Shown here one piece after another: positions 1 to 6,550 of a stretch of 21,705 bases of DNA. A program made the translations under genes and the position numbers. Source of the DNA: Candidatus Fonsibacter sp. GTDB lineage: Bacteria; Pseudomonadota; Alphaproteobacteria; Pelagibacterales; Pelagibacteraceae. The notes under the pieces were generated by a model, which had not been told where the DNA came from, searched no databases, and saw only the letters and a list, made by a program, of their open reading frames with translations. Numbering within the stretch: the stretch's first letter is position 1; each line of letters begins with the position of its first letter. The stretch covers positions 1-21,705 of the forward strand of contig SHWR01000015.1 in the NCBI GenBank assembly GCA_009693745.1, in the 5' to 3' direction.

Positions 1-1
1 A

Positions 2-540
2 TATGAGAGATACTTTGATGGTGCAAAATTTATTCACTTCATGTTAGGGCCTGCAACAGTTGCACTTGCAATTCCAATTTATAAACAATTTAGAGTGATA
101 CAGAAGAGGAGGCGCTAAGTATTTCGGTATCACTTATTATAGGAAGTTTGTTTGCAATTATCTCTACATTTATTTTGTGTGAAATTTTCAAAATAGATGA
201 TCAAGTTTTATTTAGCATGCTTCCAAGAAGTGCAACTGCGCCTATTGCTATGGGTATTTCAGATTTAATAGGAGGAATTCCATCTTTGACGGCAATTATT
301 ACAATTTTAACAGGTATTATGGGTGCATCATTTGGAATCTTTGCTTTAGATTTTTTAAAATTAAAAGATATGTCAGCAAGAGGTTTTGGTTTGGGTCTTG
401 CATCACATGGACTTGGAACAGCAAGAGCTATGAGTAGAAATGAAACTGCAGGAGTTTTTGCAGCTCTTGCGCTTGGTCTTAATGGTATTGCAACTTCAAT
501 TTTGGTCCCATTATTATTTAAATTATTAAATCTTTTTTAA
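2..540 (+). pseudogene. lrgB: LrgB family membrane protein, 5'-truncated by the window edge and frameshifted
   Basis: Two reading frames together give the C-terminal part of an LrgB/CidB-type membrane protein, a family tied to murein hydrolase control and export of small metabolites. The first part, read from base 2, contains FMLGPATVALAIPIYKQ, the typical LrgB core, and stops at 116-118. The second part continues the same protein one frame away (SLIIGSLFAIIS, then MLPRSATAPIAMGISDLIGG and the SHGLGTARAM signature) and ends at 540. The match resumes exactly where the first part stops, so one base appears to be missing around 113-117. Adding one base there restores a continuous KRRRLSISVSL stretch. 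This is either a real inactivating indel or a sequencing/assembly error. The only start in the second frame near here is a TTG at 148, which would begin inside a membrane helix and is unlikely to be used. Family identity is confident; functional state is unknown. Confidence 0.8.
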
Positions 541-541
541 A

Positions 542-1090
542 ATGGCTATAAAAAATACACTATCTAGTTACGGATTTGTTAGTAAAAACTTTCACTGGAT
601 TATGGCGGTTATCATCTTATTTAATTTCACCTTAGGTTATTTTATGGGAGATTTAGATAAAGGTCCTTTACGTTTTTTTATATTTAATCTTCACAAGTCT
701 TTAGGAATTTTAATTATAATTTTAATTATTTTAAGACTTTTTTGGAGACTTATTAATTTAGTGCCAACACCTTTATCACAAAGTTATTTGCTAAATAAAT
801 TATCAAAGTTTGTTCATTATTCTTTTTATTTTATATTATTGGTAGTGACCTTTAGTGGCTGGACTTACTCATCAGCTAGAGGAGGACCCATCAATGTATT
901 CGGATTATTTTCTGTGCCTGCTCTTGTTGAAAAAAACGAAGAAATAGGAAAAATTGCAAGAAATATTCATGCTAATTCCGTTTATGTATTTATTACTTTT
1001 GTAGGAATACATATTTTAGCAAGTTTATATCATCATTATTTTTTAAAAGATAAAACAATAAAAAGAATGTGGTTTGGAAGTTCTGATTGA
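542..1090 (+). CDS. Cytochrome b561 (CybB-type) membrane protein
   Basis: A 182-residue integral membrane protein with four hydrophobic helices (roughly residues 17-36, 53-70, 90-108 and 145-165). It resembles diheme b561 of the E. coli CybB class, which passes electrons between the quinone pool and periplasmic partners or oxygen. The four expected heme-ligand histidines are visible: H18 (in NFHW), H51 (in LHKS), H143 (in NIHAN) and H157 (in GIHIL). Their spacing is almost the same as in CybB. The ATG lies two bases after the lrgB stop. The 3' end overlaps the YceI-like gene by 4 bases (TTGA). Cytochrome b561 next to YceI is a recurrent bacterial pair, which supports both calls. The electron donor and acceptor cannot be read from the sequence. 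Confidence 0.87.
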   Translation: MAIKNTLSSYGFVSKNFHWIMAVIILFNFTLGYFMGDLDKGPLRFFIFNLHKSLGILIIILIILRLFWRLINLVPTPLSQSYLLNKLSKFVHYSFYFILLVVTFSGWTYSSARGGPINVFGLFSVPALVEKNEEIGKIARNIHANSVYVFITFVGIHILASLYHHYFLKDKTIKRMWFGSSD

Positions 1091-1644
1091 TTAAGTACTT
1101 ATTTTTATTTTTATTTTTCTGTACTAATAGCTTTGCTTTAGAGAAGTGGATTGTTAATAATAAAAATAGTTCAGTAAATTTTTCAATTCCAGTTTTGTTA
1201 GCAGAAAATGTAACAGGAAATTTTAAAAAATTTACTGGATTTATAGAAGTAGATCGTAAGAATTTCGAAGGTGTTGCTAATATCACAATTGATATTAACA
1301 GTATTACAACCAATTATGATTTAGATTACGGTGATTTAATAAGAAGTGATGTTTTTTTTAATACTCTAAAATTTCCAAAAGCCTCCATAAAAACTAAAGA
1401 TTTTTTAATTAATAAAGATAATACTGCTTATGCATTCGCAGCAGTAAACATTAAAGGTAATGAGAAAGATTTTAAAATTCCATTAAGTTATAATTTACAA
1501 GGAACCAATAAAGCAATTGCCAAAGGGGCTTTTACATTTAAAAGAACTGATTTTGAAATTGGAACAGGAATTTGGGCCAACACATTAATATTAAAGGACG
1601 ATGTAACTATTAATGTAACTTTAAGCCTTGATTTAGTTAAGTAA
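1087..1644 (+). CDS. YceI family periplasmic lipid-binding-like protein (TTG start)
   Basis: A 185-residue protein with an N-terminal signal peptide (KYLFLFLFFCTNSFA, cleavage likely after FALE or SFA) and then a YceI lipocalin-like beta barrel. Family features are the opening W-x-V-N-N-K-N-S-S-V-N-F stretch, the LIRSDVFFNTLKFPKASIKT block and the FKRTDFEIGTGIW block before the last strands. YceI proteins bind long isoprenoid or amphiphilic lipids in the periplasm and are often encoded with cytochrome b561, as here. No ATG can supply the signal peptide, so the start is set at TTG 1087, whose last bases form the stop codon of the preceding gene (TTGA overlap, translational coupling). Length is normal for the family (E. 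coli YceI has 191). The physiological ligand is unknown. Confidence 0.85.
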   Translation: MIKYLFLFLFFCTNSFALEKWIVNNKNSSVNFSIPVLLAENVTGNFKKFTGFIEVDRKNFEGVANITIDINSITTNYDLDYGDLIRSDVFFNTLKFPKASIKTKDFLINKDNTAYAFAAVNIKGNEKDFKIPLSYNLQGTNKAIAKGAFTFKRTDFEIGTGIWANTLILKDDVTINVTLSLDLVK

Positions 1645-1686
1645 TTTTAACTATTACTAAGAGCCTATTTGTAATATTATCTGTCT

Positions 1687-1881
1687 ATGTCAACATATAA
1701 ATGCCCAAAATGTAAAATGTCCGCAAATATTACTTGCGGAAAATGTGATGCTTCTCTTAATGATGCTTCACTAAAATTAGACAATGGACAAAAAGTTCAA
1801 ATTAGCGAATGTCCAAACGGTCATGGAAAAATTAAAAGTCCATTGTGTTGTGGTAGCGACATGATTTGTGCAGTAGCCTAA
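1687..1881 (+). CDS. Small cysteine-rich protein, probable zinc-ribbon
   Basis: A 64-residue soluble ORF with eight cysteines and one histidine in metal-site spacing: C6-x2-C9, C17-x2-C20, C42, H46, C54, C55 and C61. The first two CxxC pairs suggest one treble-clef or zinc-ribbon knuckle. The C42-P-N-G-H46 and C54-C55 elements suggest a second site. There is no signal peptide or membrane segment. The gene follows yceI by 42 bases in the same direction and is followed by a 134-base gap, so it is probably the last gene of the b561-yceI group. I do not recognise a named family. A zinc or Fe-S site is inferred only from Cys spacing. Coding status is supported by the ordered Cys pattern and by composition like its neighbours. 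Confidence 0.72.
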   Translation: MSTYKCPKCKMSANITCGKCDASLNDASLKLDNGQKVQISECPNGHGKIKSPLCCGSDMICAVA

Positions 1882-2000
1882 TTAAGTTTTATAACCAAAT
1901 ATTAATTACACATTAAGGTTGAATTATTTTTAATTCTCTTTGGGGCTCAATCATTATTTAAGTTTGTAAGTTCTTCTTAATAGGAGTTTAATCAGGAAAA

Positions 2001-2010
2001 AAAAGGGGAG
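2001..2010 (+). promoter_or_regulatory. Strong ribosome binding site (A-tract plus GGGGAG)
   Basis: AAAAGGGGAG ends 5 bases before the ATG at 2016 and is preceded by further A residues. It is one of the few strong Shine-Dalgarno sites in this window and decides the start of the dehydrogenase gene. The same A8-GGGG design occurs before the binding-protein gene at 11099. Confidence 0.6.
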
Positions 2011-2015
2011 AAATA

Positions 2016-3308
2016 ATGAGAAAAAATGCACTAACATTTTTATCAGTATTATTTGGTTTCCTTTTCTTAACAGCACAAAATGCTGGAGCAGCAGGTGATG
2101 CCGATGTAATTAAAAAATTAAGTTCTTTTAAAAGCACAGGATTATCTACTGGTGGAGAAAAGATACCACAAAAATCTGAACTGGCAGACAATATTAAGAA
2201 AAATATTCTGCCTTTAATTAAATTGCCACCAGGATTCAAAATTGAATTATTTGCAGTAGCGCCTGATGCTCGCGCTATGGCGGTAATGCGAAATGAGAAT
2301 GGTGTCATTATCACAACTCGAAAAACTAAAGTTTGGCATGCGTTAGACAGAGATATGGATAACGTTGCTGACACTGTTGAGCAATTCGCAGCAACAGTTA
2401 ATTTTGACATACCTCACGGAGCTTGTTTTTCTGAAGATGGTCACCTTTACATCATTGAAAGAAATAGAGTGATATGGTTTCCAGCGGCTGAGTATTTCAA
2501 AGAAAGTCCAGATACAGTTGCAATTCCAATTATTGAACAAGGTGATTTGATTCCAAAAGATGAGGAATCTTATAATCATACAGCGAGAATGTGCCGTGTT
2601 AATAAAGCGGATAACAAACTATATGTGAGCTTGGGTCAACCGTTCAACGTAAGTCCACCAGAAAAACAAGAGATCTACAACAAAGTAGGCATTGGTGGAA
2701 TGATCCGTTTCAATCGTTTCCCAGGAAAATTGGATAGAGAAGTGGTCGCAACAGGAATTAGAAATTCTGTAGGACATGACTTTAATCCAAAAGATAATTC
2801 ACTTTGGTTTACAGATAACCAAGTGGATGGAATGGGAGATGAAACACCTCCAGGTGAACTTAACAAAATGCCTAAAATGGGTATGTGGTATGGTCACCCT
2901 TATTATGGTGGTGGAGACGTTAGAACTGATGACTATAAAGGAAAAGAAATTCCAAAAGATTTAGCTGATCGATATGTAAAACCACAGATCGAAATGATCG
3001 CTCATGCTGCTGATCTTGGAATGTCTTTCTATAATGGAAAAATGTTTCCTGATAAATACAAAGGAGCAATTTTCTCAGCTCAACATGGTTCTTGGAATGC
3101 AGTTAAACCTAGAGGCGCAAGAGTAATGGTTACGTATCTCGATGCCAAAGGAAACGCTACTAAGACAGAACCATTTATGGAAGGTTGTTTAAGAGACACA
3201 GGAGTTTATGCGTGTCGTCCAATAGATGTGCAAGTATATAACGATGGATCTCTTTTAGTTTCCGACGATAAAGTTGGAGCTGTTTATAGAATCTCATACA
3301 AAAAATAA
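2016..3308 (+). CDS. Secreted PQQ-dependent sugar/sorbosone dehydrogenase-like protein
   Basis: A 430-residue protein with a Sec signal peptide (hydrophobic residues 6-20, cleavage near NAGA-A25) followed by a six-bladed beta-propeller of the glucose/sorbosone dehydrogenase family. Family marks are KLPPGFKIELFAV (69-81), which opens the propeller, and PHGACFSEDGHLYIIE (133-148), with H134 at the likely catalytic-base position. Further on are the GHDFNPKDNSLWFTDN block, the GELN block, the SFYNGKMFPDKYKGAIF and QHGSWN block, and the C-terminal VGAVYRISY. Such enzymes use PQQ to oxidise sugars or related carbonyl compounds in the periplasm and pass electrons to a cytochrome c, which is the next gene. 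It starts from a strong GGGGAG site after a 134-base gap. No PQQ synthesis gene is in the window, and substrate and cofactor use are inferred from the family only. Confidence 0.83.
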   Translation: MRKNALTFLSVLFGFLFLTAQNAGAAGDADVIKKLSSFKSTGLSTGGEKIPQKSELADNIKKNILPLIKLPPGFKIELFAVAPDARAMAVMRNENGVIITTRKTKVWHALDRDMDNVADTVEQFAATVNFDIPHGACFSEDGHLYIIERNRVIWFPAAEYFKESPDTVAIPIIEQGDLIPKDEESYNHTARMCRVNKADNKLYVSLGQPFNVSPPEKQEIYNKVGIGGMIRFNRFPGKLDREVVATGIRNSVGHDFNPKDNSLWFTDNQVDGMGDETPPGELNKMPKMGMWYGHPYYGGGDVRTDDYKGKEIPKDLADRYVKPQIEMIAHAADLGMSFYNGKMFPDKYKGAIFSAQHGSWNAVKPRGARVMVTYLDAKGNATKTEPFMEGCLRDTGVYACRPIDVQVYNDGSLLVSDDKVGAVYRISYKK

Positions 3309-3321
3309 TCTTTTTTTTGCG

Positions 3322-3348
3322 AACGTACCGAGGTAAACTCGGTACGTT
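3322..3348 (+). terminator. Perfect intercistronic hairpin between dehydrogenase and cytochrome c genes
   Basis: An 11-bp perfect inverted repeat (AACGTACCGAG, 3322-3332; CTCGGTACGTT, 3338-3348) with a GTAAA loop. It starts 13 bases after the dehydrogenase stop and ends 6 bases before the cytochrome c ATG. No T-run follows on the plus strand (a T8 run precedes it), so it is not a classical terminator. It is better read as an attenuating or 3'-end-protecting hairpin that sets different levels for the two genes. Confidence 0.55.
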
Positions 3349-3354
3349 TAAAGT

Positions 3355-3687
3355 ATGAAAAAAATTTTATTAATCTTTTTATTATCAGCATTTGTAGTTA
3401 ACGTTAAAGCTCAAAATCCTTCATTAAAAAGCACTACATTAGGTAAAAAAATATCATCACAATGTGTGGCCTGTCATGGTGATAATGGAATTTCAGTGAT
3501 AGAAGAAGCGCCAAATCTTGCAGGACAAAAAGACTTATATATTTGGAATCAACTAAGGGATTATAAGTCTGGCAAACGACAAAATGAGATAATGACTATA
3601 ATTGCAAAAAATTTAACAGATGATGAGATGAAGGATGTAGCTGCATATTATGGTCAATTTAAAATTACAGTTGTTCCACCAAAATGA
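3355..3687 (+). CDS. Periplasmic class I monoheme cytochrome c
   Basis: A 110-residue protein with a signal peptide (residues 1-19, cleavage after VKA) and one heme site C37-V-A-C40-H41. Typical small cytochrome c features follow: HGDNGIS after the heme motif, the APNLAGQ block, a helix WNQLRDYKSGKRQ, M80 in the NEIMT stretch as probable axial ligand, and a C-terminal helix DDEMKDVAAYYGQF. Its place directly after the PQQ-type dehydrogenase suggests it takes electrons from that enzyme toward the terminal oxidase. The gene starts 6 bases after a perfect hairpin and has no clear ribosome site. Its stop overlaps the ATG of the next gene (ATGA). The family assignment is firm; the redox partner is inferred from context. 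Confidence 0.88.
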   Translation: MKKILLIFLLSAFVVNVKAQNPSLKSTTLGKKISSQCVACHGDNGISVIEEAPNLAGQKDLYIWNQLRDYKSGKRQNEIMTIIAKNLTDDEMKDVAAYYGQFKITVVPPK

Positions 3688-4952
3688 GATCTTTATCTAA
3701 ATTTTTAATTTTTTTATTTTTTATTTTAACTCAAACAATAACAAATCTTTATGCTGGAATTGCATCGGGTCCAGCCATCCATGATAGAAATGTTATTCCA
3801 TTACCAAGACCTTCAACAGAACCTAAAGTCGGGACGGTTCCTGCACCAATTAATCCTATTACAGGAATTTTAAGAATTGATGATTCAGGATCAAGAAGCA
3901 CAGGCTTTACCAAGGGATTAATTGGAATTTCATTTAATGATTTTTTAAAAAAAGGAGAGACGCTTACTATTAGAGAAATTCACACCAGCGGTAACGGTAC
4001 GGATTATTTAGAATTAGGTGCAAAATTTCCAGTAGGTTTTGAAGGATCAACATTAGCATTTAGAGCGGGCGCAATAAAATATGATGTGGGTCAACAAAAT
4101 GCAGTTGCAGACGCAACAGGTAATTCTGATTTTATTGATGCAAATTTTATAAAACCTTTTTTTAAATCTACAGATCTAAATTTAAGTTTTGGTGTTTCAG
4201 CTATTAGAGCTTCCTATATTGAAAATAGAACTTTTACTATTTCAGGAACAGCACCTGGAACTCCAGCCACGGATAAAATTAATCAACGGGCAGACCTTTC
4301 TTTATATTTTAATTCATATGACAAAGTTTTTAATCAGGCAGGCACGACAGGAAAAATTTCCTTTAGTAAAGGTGATAATAATGCAAATCATACCAAAGAC
4401 GATCTGGGGGGGCCCACAGGATCTTTTTCTAAAGTGACAGCTCAAGTTAATAGGTTAGAAAAAATTACTGAACAAGATAATTTATATATTCGTTTTAAAG
4501 GACAGCATGCTTTGACACCGCTTGATGCTGCTGAAGAATTTAGTTTAGGCGGTCTTTACAATGTTCGTGTTTATCCAAACTCAGAAGGAGGAGGAGCAGA
4601 TAACGCGGATAGTGGGTTTGTTATTAATTTTGAATTAGAACGTATGCTTGCCAAAAATGTTAAGGCATTTGCTTTTTATGATTTTGGAAAAATTTCAATT
4701 TATGAAAATTACGGCGACTCAACAGAAGCCAAATCATCACTTCCAATAAGTGGATTTAAAACTAACAAAAATACTTATAATCTAAAAGATACCGGGCTTG
4801 GTTTAGAATGGGAGGCTATGCCTAATACAAAATTTAATATGCTTTGGGCGCACAAACTTGGTAATAATCCAGGCAGAAGAACTGATAATAGTAATTTTGA
4901 CAGAACCAGCACAAAAGATTTAATTCGTTTTGGTTTTACTCAGCAATTTTAA
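3684..4952 (+). CDS. ShlB/FhaC/HecB-type outer-membrane beta-barrel protein, POTRA-less
   Basis: A 422-residue exported protein with a signal peptide (residues 1-24, cleavage near YAG). A short proline-rich stretch follows (about 38-60), then a beta-barrel like the C-terminal domain of two-partner-secretion transporters. Matching landmarks are IDDSGSRSTGFTKGLIGISFND (about 65-86), the RFKGQHALTPLDAAEEFSLGG block (about 268-289) and a C-terminal FGFTQQF ending in Phe, as in outer-membrane proteins. TpsB proteins are usually about 550 residues with a POTRA domain before the barrel. Here there is room for only some 35 residues between signal and barrel, so POTRA is absent. The conserved VRGY loop motif reads VRVY at 294-297, with Arg kept and Gly lost. 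It overlaps the cytochrome c gene by 4 bases. No TpsA substrate is nearby. A solute-channel or assembly role distinct from standard secretion is possible. Confidence 0.68.
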   Translation: MRSLSKFLIFLFFILTQTITNLYAGIASGPAIHDRNVIPLPRPSTEPKVGTVPAPINPITGILRIDDSGSRSTGFTKGLIGISFNDFLKKGETLTIREIHTSGNGTDYLELGAKFPVGFEGSTLAFRAGAIKYDVGQQNAVADATGNSDFIDANFIKPFFKSTDLNLSFGVSAIRASYIENRTFTISGTAPGTPATDKINQRADLSLYFNSYDKVFNQAGTTGKISFSKGDNNANHTKDDLGGPTGSFSKVTAQVNRLEKITEQDNLYIRFKGQHALTPLDAAEEFSLGGLYNVRVYPNSEGGGADNADSGFVINFELERMLAKNVKAFAFYDFGKISIYENYGDSTEAKSSLPISGFKTNKNTYNLKDTGLGLEWEAMPNTKFNMLWAHKLGNNPGRRTDNSNFDRTSTKDLIRFGFTQQF

Positions 4953-5019
4953 AATATTTACTATTTTTATATTTAAATTTAATGATTTAGTTTAAAAGTT
5001 TTTTTGCAAAAATATAAAT

Positions 5020-5871
5020 ATGAGACAAGTTTACATTAACGGAGAATTTAAAAGAGAAGATGAAGCGAAAGTTTCAGTCTTTGATAGAGGTCTTTTATTT
5101 TCAGATTCTTTATACGAAGTAACAACGGTTATTAACGGTAAGTTAATAGATTTTAATAATCATATGAAACGATTGGATCGTTCTATGACTGAATTAAAAT
5201 TTAAAGAACTATTAAATCACCTTGATATTTTAATATTTCATAGAAAATTAATTGAACTAAATAATTTAAAAGAAGGCATGATTTATCTGCAAGTAACCAG
5301 AGGCGTTGCAGACAGAAGCTTTGATATGCCAAAGAATAAAATTGAACCAACAGTTCTTGCATTCACTCAAGAGAAAATAATTATTGATTCAGAATCTGCA
5401 AAGAATGGAATTAAAGTAATGACACTCGATGATATGAGATGGAAACGCTGCGATATTAAAACAACACAATTGCTATACGCAAGTATGGCAAAAACTGAAG
5501 CAACTGAAAAAGGTTTTGATGATGCATGGATGATTAGACAAGGTTATATTACCGAAGGTAGCTCTAGTAATGCCTGGATTATCAAAGGTAAAATTATCAT
5601 GACCAGACAGTCTGATAATTTAATTTTAAGTGGAATTACCAGAGATGCGATTTTTAAATGTGCAAAAGATTTAGGATATGAAGTGGTGACCAAAAATATT
5701 TTACTAATAGATGCGCAATCAGCTACTGAAGCGTTTATTACTTCTGCGACATCTCTTATAACTCCAGTTGTGAAAATTAACAGTTACCAAATAGGTGATG
5801 GCAAACCTGGAAAATTTTCAATAGCACTAAGAGAAGAATATATTAAGCAAGCAATACAAAGCTCCATTTAG
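5020..5871 (+). CDS. dat: D-amino-acid aminotransferase (class IV PLP enzyme)
   Basis: A 283-residue fold-type IV aminotransferase. Landmarks in order: VYINGEF at the N-terminus, SVFDRGLLFSDSLYEV (19-34), QVTRGVADR (91-99), RCDIKTTQLL with the PLP lysine K147, TEGSSSNAW (178-186) with E179 bound to the pyridine nitrogen, LSGITRDAI, and the TSATSLITPV block. The RCDIK and EGSSSN regions match Bacillus D-alanine aminotransferase more closely than the branched-chain enzymes. The expected reaction is transfer of amino groups between D-alanine or other D-amino acids and 2-oxoglutarate, supplying D-glutamate or using D-alanine. Branched-chain aminotransferase or aminodeoxychorismate lyase activity cannot be fully excluded. 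The ATG comes after a 67-base AT-rich spacer without a clear ribosome site, and the next gene follows 3 bases after the stop. Confidence 0.82.
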   Translation: MRQVYINGEFKREDEAKVSVFDRGLLFSDSLYEVTTVINGKLIDFNNHMKRLDRSMTELKFKELLNHLDILIFHRKLIELNNLKEGMIYLQVTRGVADRSFDMPKNKIEPTVLAFTQEKIIIDSESAKNGIKVMTLDDMRWKRCDIKTTQLLYASMAKTEATEKGFDDAWMIRQGYITEGSSSNAWIIKGKIIMTRQSDNLILSGITRDAIFKCAKDLGYEVVTKNILLIDAQSATEAFITSATSLITPVVKINSYQIGDGKPGKFSIALREEYIKQAIQSSI

Positions 5872-5874
5872 AAT

Positions 5875-6270
5875 ATGAATGTCTCTATTTTATTTACAAT
5901 TATTTTCATAATTTTTTATTTAGTTCTTACCATTATTACAATTAGAGCAAGGAAATCAGCAAAAGTTTTTTATGGGGATGGTTTTAATAAAGATTTAACT
6001 AAAGCAATAAGAGCCCATGGAAACTTTTTTGAGTTTACAGTTTTTTTTATTATTTCTTCTTTTTTATTAGAGATTTTAGATGGAAACCAAATCTACGTTA
6101 TATTTATTAATATTATATTTTTTATAGGAAGAGTTTCTCACGCTTACAGTATGCTAAAAGAGAAAATATTATTCAGGATGATTGGAATGATGGCAACTTT
6201 AACTTGCTACGCTCTTAATTGTATTTATTTGCTATATTTATATTGGCAGTATTTTTCTCACTTAGAATAA
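5875..6270 (+). CDS. MAPEG family integral membrane protein
   Basis: A 131-residue protein with four hydrophobic helices (about 3-22, 50-66, 72-86 and 102-124). It carries the two MAPEG marks: RAHGNFFEF at 46-54 (with E53) and GRVSHAYS at 85-92. The family includes microsomal glutathione S-transferases and leukotriene synthases. The short bacterial members of the YecN type are of unknown substrate, so glutathione-transferase activity is only a family inference. The gene starts 3 bases after the aminotransferase stop and is probably co-transcribed with it. Its 3' end overlaps the convergent DUF6356 gene by 13 bases, so there is no space for a separate terminator between them. Confidence 0.83.
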   Translation: MNVSILFTIIFIIFYLVLTIITIRARKSAKVFYGDGFNKDLTKAIRAHGNFFEFTVFFIISSFLLEILDGNQIYVIFINIIFFIGRVSHAYSMLKEKILFRMIGMMATLTCYALNCIYLLYLYWQYFSHLE

Positions 6271-6488
6271 TTTTTATCCTCAATGTCTCTTTTTGGTTTT
6301 TGAAACAAATCATTCATTCGCTTAATTCTTTTGCTTGTTGTGTACTCAAACCAAGCCGGATTGATTGCATGTACAAATGCAGTGATGAATGACCATAAAC
6401 ATTTAAGACCAATTTTCATGGCAAAAAACATGTGTTCAAAGTAGCCTTTGTTAGCAAGTTTTAAGTGTCCTTTAATCTTGTTAAACAT
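6258..6488 (-). CDS. DUF6356 family small protein
   Basis: A 76-residue ORF on the minus strand that fits the DUF6356 pattern: GYFEHMFFAMKIGLKCLWSF (16-35), then the TAFVHAINPAWFEYTTSKRI block and a charged C-terminus. The middle region (about 20-46) is amphipathic to hydrophobic and may be membrane-associated. Function is unknown. The family is common in alphaproteobacteria. The start ATG (6486-6488) faces the CHAT gene start at 6551 across a 62-base AT-rich region that must hold divergent promoters. The 3' end overlaps the convergent MAPEG gene by 13 bases. The family call rests on remembered motif similarity. Confidence 0.7.
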   Translation of the reverse strand: MFNKIKGHLKLANKGYFEHMFFAMKIGLKCLWSFITAFVHAINPAWFEYTTSKRIKRMNDLFQKPKRDIEDKNYSK

Positions 6489-6550
6489 ATTAATTTTTGC
6501 TTCTAATTTACTTTATTTATTACTTTAAACTAAATAGAATTTAACAATTA

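Noticed and set aside
98..118. Programmed -1 frameshift in lrgB
   Set aside because: The LrgB family has no known programmed shift, and the bases here (CAGAAGAGGAGGCGCTAA) do not form a convincing slippery heptamer with a downstream stem; an indel is simpler.
993..1313. Minus-strand open frame of 106 codons opposite cytochrome b561 and yceI
   Set aside because: It is antisense to two genes with clear family motifs and shows no motif, signal or ribosome site of its own.
1921..1936. GAATTA-TTTT-TAATTC hairpin after the small Cys-rich gene
   Set aside because: Six AT-only base pairs with no strong T-tract; expected by chance in such AT-rich DNA.
1988..2410. Minus-strand open frame of 140 codons opposite the PQQ-type dehydrogenase start
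   Set aside because: It covers a signal peptide and conserved propeller start on the plus strand; no independent support.
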